A stretch of DNA of 64,000 bases from Sapria himalayana. Lineage: Eukaryota; Streptophyta; Magnoliopsida; Malpighiales; Rafflesiaceae. Positions 40,048 through 49,000 of this stretch are shown piece by piece (within the stretch, counting starts at the first letter, position 1; each line of letters starts with the position of its first letter). The translations under genes and the position numbers were made by a program. The stretch is taken from assembly GCA_029783825.1 (NCBI GenBank), contig JAREIK010001468.1, positions 4,324,261-4,388,260 on the forward strand, read 5' to 3'. The notes beneath the pieces were generated by a model that saw only the letters and a list, made by a program, of their open reading frames with translations, was not told the DNA's origin and did not search any database.

Positions 40048-43000
40048 ATATGTTTTTTATTGATATTCCTAGAATTTTTATTTTTTATTATTTTAAAGTA
40101 TATTCATACTACTAATATTTGTAGTTTGTTTAGTTTTTTATTTTCTAGGTGACATATGAGTTTGGGTCGAGATTATTAGAGAAAACATAATTTTTATTTA
40201 AGCCTTTTGATAGGATTGTCATTGTTATATACATCAATGTCAATATCATATTCTTTATCCTTAAATTTACTATATGATATTTTTTTTAATTATTTATGTT
40301 TTTTAAATAAATTATGAATTTAAAAGAAAAATAACTCACAAACTAGTAAAAATAGTACCGTATCATAGATTATTTTGTTGTAAATTTAACCTCAAGACAA
40401 GCAAATTGCATTATTGCACAAGCACACCCATCGTCCACACCATCATTAATCATTTATCTCGTATGTGCAAGTCTAAATCATAAAAAAAAAATAGTTTATG
40501 TAATATTTATATTACAAAAGAGAGACTAGAGAGAGACTTGACATGTGATCCATGATCCGATTGTAGCCGATCTAGGGTCCTTGGGCTAGTGGACCATGCT
40601 ATTGGGCCATACATGTAGTTCATGCCTAGCCTGACATAAGATATGGCTCACACCGGCCCAACACTGCACAAGTCATGCCATGAGCTGGTATATTCTAGGA
40701 TAAGGCATGGTTGTGGACCTTGTCATGATAGGCTAGGTATGGCTGACCCATGGTGTGCCATGGACCATGCTCAGGATGCTCGTCTTGGTTGATACCTACG
40801 CCCCATTAGGGTTGAGTACATGTGAGGTGGGTCAGGTATAGGCGAGGTGGGTCGGGGTCGTGGCTAATTTTCATCCTAAGTTTCAACTCGAATAATTATT
40901 ACTTTTTTGAGTTATGTTTATTATTAATTATTTTGTTAGTTTATTTTCTATGAGTTATATTTTTAAACAATTTTATTATATTTTTGTTTTTACTTCTATT
41001 AATGTTTATTTACAAGTTCATGAGGCTCTAAAAAAGATTTTAATTGGTTTGAACAAAATGAATTATATATTTTCTCTTTAATGATAATATTTTTTTCAAG
41101 ATGTTTAAGTATTTTTAGCCTATTACTTGTTTATTCTCAGCTTGATCACCTATTATTAGCCTAATTAATATTACATCCTTTCCGAAATGATAGTCCGATA
41201 TTGTGCAAGAATTTATTTCGAAATAATAATTCGATATAATAAAGTAAAGTTTAATTCATTTGTAAAGTCAGTTTTACTACATTGATGGTTTCCTGGTTAT
41301 AACTGACAGTCACAGGAAGACATTTCGATTCAATTATTTATCATTGATAGCTTTCATGTACTTCTGAAATGTTAAAAAGATATCATTGAGCTTTTTCAAA
41401 AGGTATTGCCTGAAATAATTTTCTATTGCAGCAATGAGCTTATCGATGTCATTAGTTGTATGATGATGTTGAAGGGACTAGATGACATTGAAGAAACTAA
41501 GATTTAGTTATTTATCATTGAAGTTTATTGTTTATATATAATTTAACTGGTTTTAAGATTCAGTTAGTGAATTCTATACGTAACATAGTATGGTCAAATT
41601 ATACACCAATCGAATACTCTCGAAAAATTCTTCGCAAAAAACAGTCACGAGTTTTTCTTGTTATTTGGCTCTTTGATTTAAAAGAAGTGCGTGAATTGGA
41701 CTATCATTTCGGAATGAAGGCAGTAATATTTTATATTAGTATTAAGGGTATTTTGACCTTAGATAGTAATACATGTCAGTTAGGAAATTTTATCAGAGCT
41801 TCTTATCCCACATGCTAATCTAATTTGAGTAGGGATTCATTCGATCTAATATACTCAGATATATGAGAACCTAATAAAAATGTGATTATAGATGAATTTA
41901 AGTACTTGATTCTTTTTATTGATGATTGCTCGAGATATATATGAATATATTTTTTTTTGTCATAAATTATATATTTTTTAATTTTTTAGATATTTCACAA
42001 AATAATAAAAATTAAATTCGATAAAAATATTAAAAAATTAATGTGTGATAATGTATTAGATTATATATATTAGATTTTTTGTACTAACACATAAATGCAA
42101 AATAAGGTTGTGGAAAAGAAGATCTGATTAAGATAACTTAAATACATTTTTACTTAAAAAAATATCTTAAAATAATTTTGGGGGAGAGTTTTAACTGTAA
42201 TATATCTCATTAATCAATATCTTCTTTGTGTATATTCTCATTGTATATTATTTTTATATCCAATATTCTGGAAAGATATTATTTAGCTTGTCATCCAGAA
42301 TTATTTGATACGCTTATCTTTTACTTTTTTTAAATTTCTAGGATTAGGTTGACATCTAGGGTATTGAGATATGTATTCAATAGTTATTCTAGTAGCCAAA
42401 TATGATTTAAGTAATTTTTACTAGAGATTTGTAAGATTTTAATGAGTATGAATATTGTATTTTCAAACAATGACTTATCTTTTAATGAGATTAGCAAGGT
42501 ATAAATTTAGATGTTGTACTTGAATTCATAAATCTCTATTTTTGTAGTCTTGCCTAGACCACTAGTTAGTAAAGAGAGCCACTTATCGACTATTTATGAT
42601 CATATGATACTAAGTATGATATTACTCATATAGAGTCATCATATCTATTAATAAATTCAACTTATGTTGAGTTTGGAGCGAGTGAAATTTCTAGAGTAGG
42701 AAGATATTTTTCAGTTCCAAATGATGCAATATTTCATAAGTTTTTATGAGTACAAACTCATTTTGAGTTAGTAACTAAGAGATATGACCACTCAGAACTT
42801 AGTGTCTATAGTGAGAGAGAGAGGGAGAGGGGGAGAGAGAGGGAGAGGGGGAGAGAGAGATAGAGAGACGTTCTTGGTCTTCTCAAATTAGAGATAAGTC
42901 TACCTATGAGCAAAATAATTATGTAGCCAGTTTTTTTGATAATGAGATTTGACTGCTCTACAGAAAAGATATATGTGTTGTATTCATCATTTAATTTTAC

Positions 43001-46000
43001 AAGTAATATCATACTCACTATTTGTTTCTTGTTTTATTTTTTTATTATTTTTTCTTGATAATTTTAGGATATTTAAGTCTTATTTCAAAGTATTATCTCA
43101 TTTAGGATGGTGTCAGTTTATGATGGAAGATATGTCTTCTCTCCACTCTAATTAGAATTAAGTAGTATCATAATCTTCGAGAATGTCTATTGTTAGTTGC
43201 AGGAAGGTGTTTTCTTTGAAAATATGTTTTGATGGGAAGGTAAATTGTCGAAAAGAGAGAATTATATTGAGAAGATTTAATTATATATTTAATATGAATT
43301 ACCAAGACACTTATTCTCTAGTGGTCAAGTTGGTCTCAGTGTAAATTCTTATCTTTTTTGCATACCTGAACATACTAGCTAGATGTCAAGAATTCATAAT
43401 GGCCTTGATAATAATGTGTATATGAAGAAATTACATAAATTTTGAGCAGTATGGCTAAATGTGATTTGTAGATTCTAGAATACTTTGTATGACATGAAAT
43501 AGTCATCAAAGGTCTAATTTGGGAGGTTCACATAGGTAGTCATTTGTTTTGGGTTACACAATCATATTATCAATTTTTTTTATTTTTTAAATGAATCGTG
43601 ATGACAAGATGATTTTGTTATTTATTTTTATGGTTCATATTCTGATTAAGTGAGCTGATAAGTTGAATATCTCTGAACTCAAAGTGTACCTTGAGGCATA
43701 GTTTTAGATAACATACTTTGACTTAACACTTTTATGATATACATGTGATTTATTTTATGAGAGGTATCATCTTGCCATATAAGAAATATATACTTGATAT
43801 TCTTGAAGATGTTGATATTTTAAGTTTTGTTCTTGTAGATATCCTTATTGATTCAATTATTAATTTTTTTTTGATATGACATCTCTATTTAACACTATTA
43901 TTTATAGAAAAATTATAAGAAAAATTAATTATATGATTATGATATAGTATAGTTAGTTGAACAAATTATATATAATATTTTTAATTAATATAGTTGATTA
44001 TTTTTTAGATTCTCCTTAATATGTGTATTTTGACGTAATTCTTTGCATGCTGAGATATGTGAAAAAATATTTATGATTTGAGATATTTTTCAGATATTAT
44101 GGATATTTGTAAGTAGTTAGATTCAAATTTAAGTTGAAAATTAGCATGCACTAAGAAAAGATCTATAATAGGGTTTTATGTATTTCTTGGTGGAAATATT
44201 GTCTCCTAGAAAATTAAGAGGTACATAATCATTTCGGTTCAAGTGCAGAGATATAATTGAGAGTGATACTTTGGATGTGACACATGCTCTAGGAGGTATG
44301 TAAACATTGAGGTATGTAATTAATAATCTAGTATTTCACTAGCAAACATCACATAAATAAATTGTTTCTTCCTAATTAAAAAGTTCAAGATGAAACTATT
44401 ATTACAATATATATTTAAACAATAAAGTAGCAAGTAGTATCTTTACAAAATTCTTAATGAGGCTTTTTTTTATCTTTTTTTCTTTCAAACTTGATGTTGT
44501 GGACTTTTATTTACCAATTTGACATTGTGTGTTTTAGTTTTATTATTATTTAGTTTGATTTTGGTTTTTTTGATTGAATCATCAGACTCGTGGATTGTCC
44601 CAATTATTTTTATTCTTTTAATATATGAATATTTGTTGTATATATTTTCATGAGTATTATATTATTTTAATTTATATGTTACATTTATGATAATTATAAA
44701 TAATATACAATTCAATTATCTTAAATTTGTCATTCTTATTATCCTCTCATTTTGGCATTTATCATTTAAATATTTTAAGATATTTCAAGAAAATATGCTA
44801 CTAAAAAGTTATTCTTATGCAAAATATGCTTGTCATGAACTAAGCCAAAACTATCCAATAACTTCTAATCTTAGAATTCATATAAGCACTGCTCTTTTAT
44901 AATGAGAAAATGGATTGAGACTAGTCACATATTGTGTGCTCTCATTAATAATCAAATAAAAAAAAAGAAAAATATACGTAGAGAAACAACAAATTGCAAT
45001 GCTCTTATCTCCTTTAAGTTGGTGTATACAGGTCTAGAACACTAAGCTTTGGACTAAGGCTTTTTATAGGTATTCGTGAAGATATTCTATGGTTGTTCTA
45101 TTTTCTGAAAATAAAGTATTATAATGATTTCATCTTGAATCTTTTCTCAGAAGAAAAAAAATAATCAACTTCTTTGTGCTTTCTCTGCTCTTAAAACACT
45201 GAATTGAAAATTATATGTTTTGATATATGACTGTCATAATAAATCATAATTAGAGAATAATGTTGTTATCCATTTTTTTCAGTAGGTGTTGAATATAAAA
45301 TATCTTACAGGCGATCGTTATTATTGTTCTGAAATTTGCACATGCACAGAATTACAAAAAATTGTCTATATTTTACTTTTTATGAGATAAGATTATCTCA
45401 AAGAAAATTATAAAAACCCATTGTAGATATCATCCAGTTGCAAGTTGGTGCCAAATTAAAATATAAATTCCTAACTATAAGTGCTCGTAATTGCTGAAAG
45501 TGTATCAAGCCATGAGAACTCCTTCACATATCTCATTATATGAAGAATTGTGTTTGTGTGAATGTGTCAAAGAGAAAAAAATGACTAATTATGTTTACCA
45601 AATAAGTTATATGTAAATTCTAGCTTGATAATTATTAGATAATTAATATTTTATGTGAATTTTTTATAAGTAGTAAACTCAATTGAACGAGTTGCATTGA
45701 ATGTGAAATTTGTTTTTTGATCAATGAGTGTTTGTTTTGACATAGCCCAAAAACCTAAACTTTGTAAAAATATTAATCACATACATTTTAATGATGAAAT
45801 ACTTTATTTCTTAGAATATATGACTATCTCAAAAAATATTCGAGTCTCTTATGATTATTTGTTTGAAATTGTGTTTGAAACAAAATGATTATGAAGTAAT
45901 ATAATTTCTTTCTTGAATCAAAAGTATTTGATTCCTAACTTATTATTTTTCGTCATTATAATATTAATAATTTATATAATAAAAAAATTATCATTACATC

Positions 46001-49000
46001 ATAAATCTTTCAAAATAATAAGAAATATTTGTAATACACTTATGTAAATTGAATGAAATATTTTTATATGAAAATTTTTTAAATTAGACTTTTGGTGACT
46101 TTTTAAATTTTCTAATACCTTATGTAATTTATAAATTGTATTTGATTGTATTGTTCAAAATTTATATGACTACTTTATATACAATTTATTCTGAAGGTGA
46201 TTGTGAATAAATATATTCTTTATGTCTAAATGGTGTATTCTCTATTTGTTTGAGTATCACTAATGAAATAAAAAATTATACGTTCATCTTGATCACTGAA
46301 AAGAAAATATTTTGATAATTCATTTAAATGTTGGAGTGAATTTTTTCGTTATGAGTCTCACTTTAAAGTAATTTATCTTTTTATCTAGACATATTTTAAT
46401 AATGAATATTCACATGCAATCAATAATAGATATTTTTGTATCTTGTGATACTAATTTATAAGTTTTTTGAAATAAATGACATCTTTTTCAACATGACCTA
46501 AAGTGATTCTGGGTGAGAATACCTTTAGAAAGAGGCATGAGTATCCTAATATCTTTAAAAAATATTAATAAAAGAAGTAAAAAGAGTAAAATATAAGTAT
46601 GATAAAATTTGAGAGATTGATTGTATGATTATTTAATTTTTTTAGCAGACTCATTTTAATTATGAGTAAGTTGAGTATGTCTATTTCTTATAGTATAAAC
46701 TAAACAATCATAGAGAGATATCATGAATATATCATGGACAAAACAAGTAATCACAAAATTTTTAGACGGCATACTAAATAATTTTTTTGTATGATGCATG
46801 ATATAAAGATTATATACTGAGAAATAATAAAAGAATATATTTAATCAATAATATAATTTATAGTTAATATCCAAAAATACTTTGGAACACTTTTTATCAA
46901 CAATAAGTGTCCGAGTTGTCATAATCAAATGTCTATTTTTTTTGTAATTTCATTTTGTGGTGGTGTGTTGACATAGTAATTATTGAATATCTCTGACATA
47001 TATTTTATTGTATTGTCATTTTTTATTTTTTAAGTTTTTATTAAATTATTTTTTTATTATTTTTTGAAATAATTAAAAAATAGAAAAATCTATAATATAA
47101 AATAAAAATGCAATACTAATGTAAGTCATGAATAATCATCGATAAAAATAATAAAATATTTAATTTTATTTAAAATCTTATCTTTATTATGTTCTCATAT
47201 ATTTGAATTTACTTGATCATATGAATCATTACTCATACTAGTTTGATGGATATGATAAAAAATTTTGTTATATTTTTATAACTAATAGTCTAATACAATT
47301 CATATTTTAGATTAGAAATATCCAAGAGAAAAAGGTAAAATATTTTTAACTTGGTCAATATTGAGTGTTCAAGTTGATAATACACAAATAAAAGATTAAA
47401 TACACTCAAATACTTATAAGGAATTTATATTATAGAAGATGAGACATATTGTCCACAATTTTTAATTCTAAAAGTAGTATTTCTCACTCTTTTGATCCTA
47501 TAAAAAAATTTATTAGAAAAGAAAATAAAATTAGAAGTAAGTTTTCAAAAGTTATTTCATGAAAAAAATACTAATAAGATAATTATAATTAAGAAAAACA
47601 CGAAAAAAAAATATAGGGACAAGCTTAATACTGGTATACCCAATCTTTTTGAATGATAATTAAAATATAAGATTAGAGAGATTGATTGTATGCTTATTTG
47701 ACTTTTCAGTAGACTCATCTATTATTTGAGTAGACTTAGTATGTTTCTTTTTCCTAGTATATATTCTAAGTCTTGGATGGTCAAATATTTCAATCCTTGA
47801 CTCATCATGAGTCTAAATTGGAGTTGACTCATAAATTATTGTCTCATCTTGACATGATGGAGATTTTTTCTCTTGTGAAATTATTCTCTTTAGAATCAAT
47901 CTGATATGTACTTGATTACATATTTAATGACTCAATAAGAATGTTATCATAATATAAACTATTAAGTTTAGATGTTGTTGACATGTGATTCTTTTTCTCT
48001 CTCAGTTGTAAATCTTAGCAGGACTCCCAATGAGTAAGGAAAGATAATGGATTAATATAAATTCTCTATATTTTCACTCATCTTAAGCTAGTTAAAAAAT
48101 TAGTCATACTTAATAATGATAATGTTAACTACTTCTAAAATCTTGTCAGACTTAGATAAAAAATTTTTGTAAGAGAGGTGAAATATTAAAGAAAAATTTA
48201 TCTCAAGGTTTTATGAATTATTTTTTAATATCTTAGATAGATATCGTAAACAAAATAAGTACTCTCAACATTTTTACAAGGAAAACTAAATAATTCCTCT
48301 CACTGGTGCATGATCTAAAAGGGTATATTCTAAGAATAAAAAGGAAGATATTGGGTTGATGAGTTGGTTTGTGGTTAACATTGTTTCTCTTCAAAAATAT
48401 TTCAGAACGCTCCTATCAAATATGAGTGTTCGAGTTGTCACAATTGGATTTTTTTTTTTTTGCTATCTTATTTTTTTAATAGAGTGATGACACATTAAGT
48501 ATTTGAATGTCTCCGACATATATTTTATTGTATTATCAATTTTTATTTTTTAAATATTTTTATTAAATTATGTTTTTATCATTTTATGAAATGAAGTGAA
48601 AATAAAAATATCTATAATATAAAACGAAAATGAACCCATAAATTGTGAATAATAATCAATAAAAATAATAAAATATCTAATTTTATTTTGTGTCTTATTT
48701 TTATTATATCCTCACATATTTAAATGAACTAGATTGAATGAGTCATTATTCATGCCAACTTAACAAATATGATAAAAGAATTTATTATATTTTCTTAAGT
48801 TGATAATATACATGCAAAAGGTCTAATATATTTAAATTCTTATCAGAAGTTTTTATTATAGAAGTAGAAACATATAATCCATCATGCTCAGTTCTAAATG
48901 AAGCCTTTTTTTGAATCTCATGATTATGTAAAAAAATATTAGTATTAGAGAAAATAAAGCTAGAATTATGTTATTCGGAAGACATTTAATGAAAAAAAGA

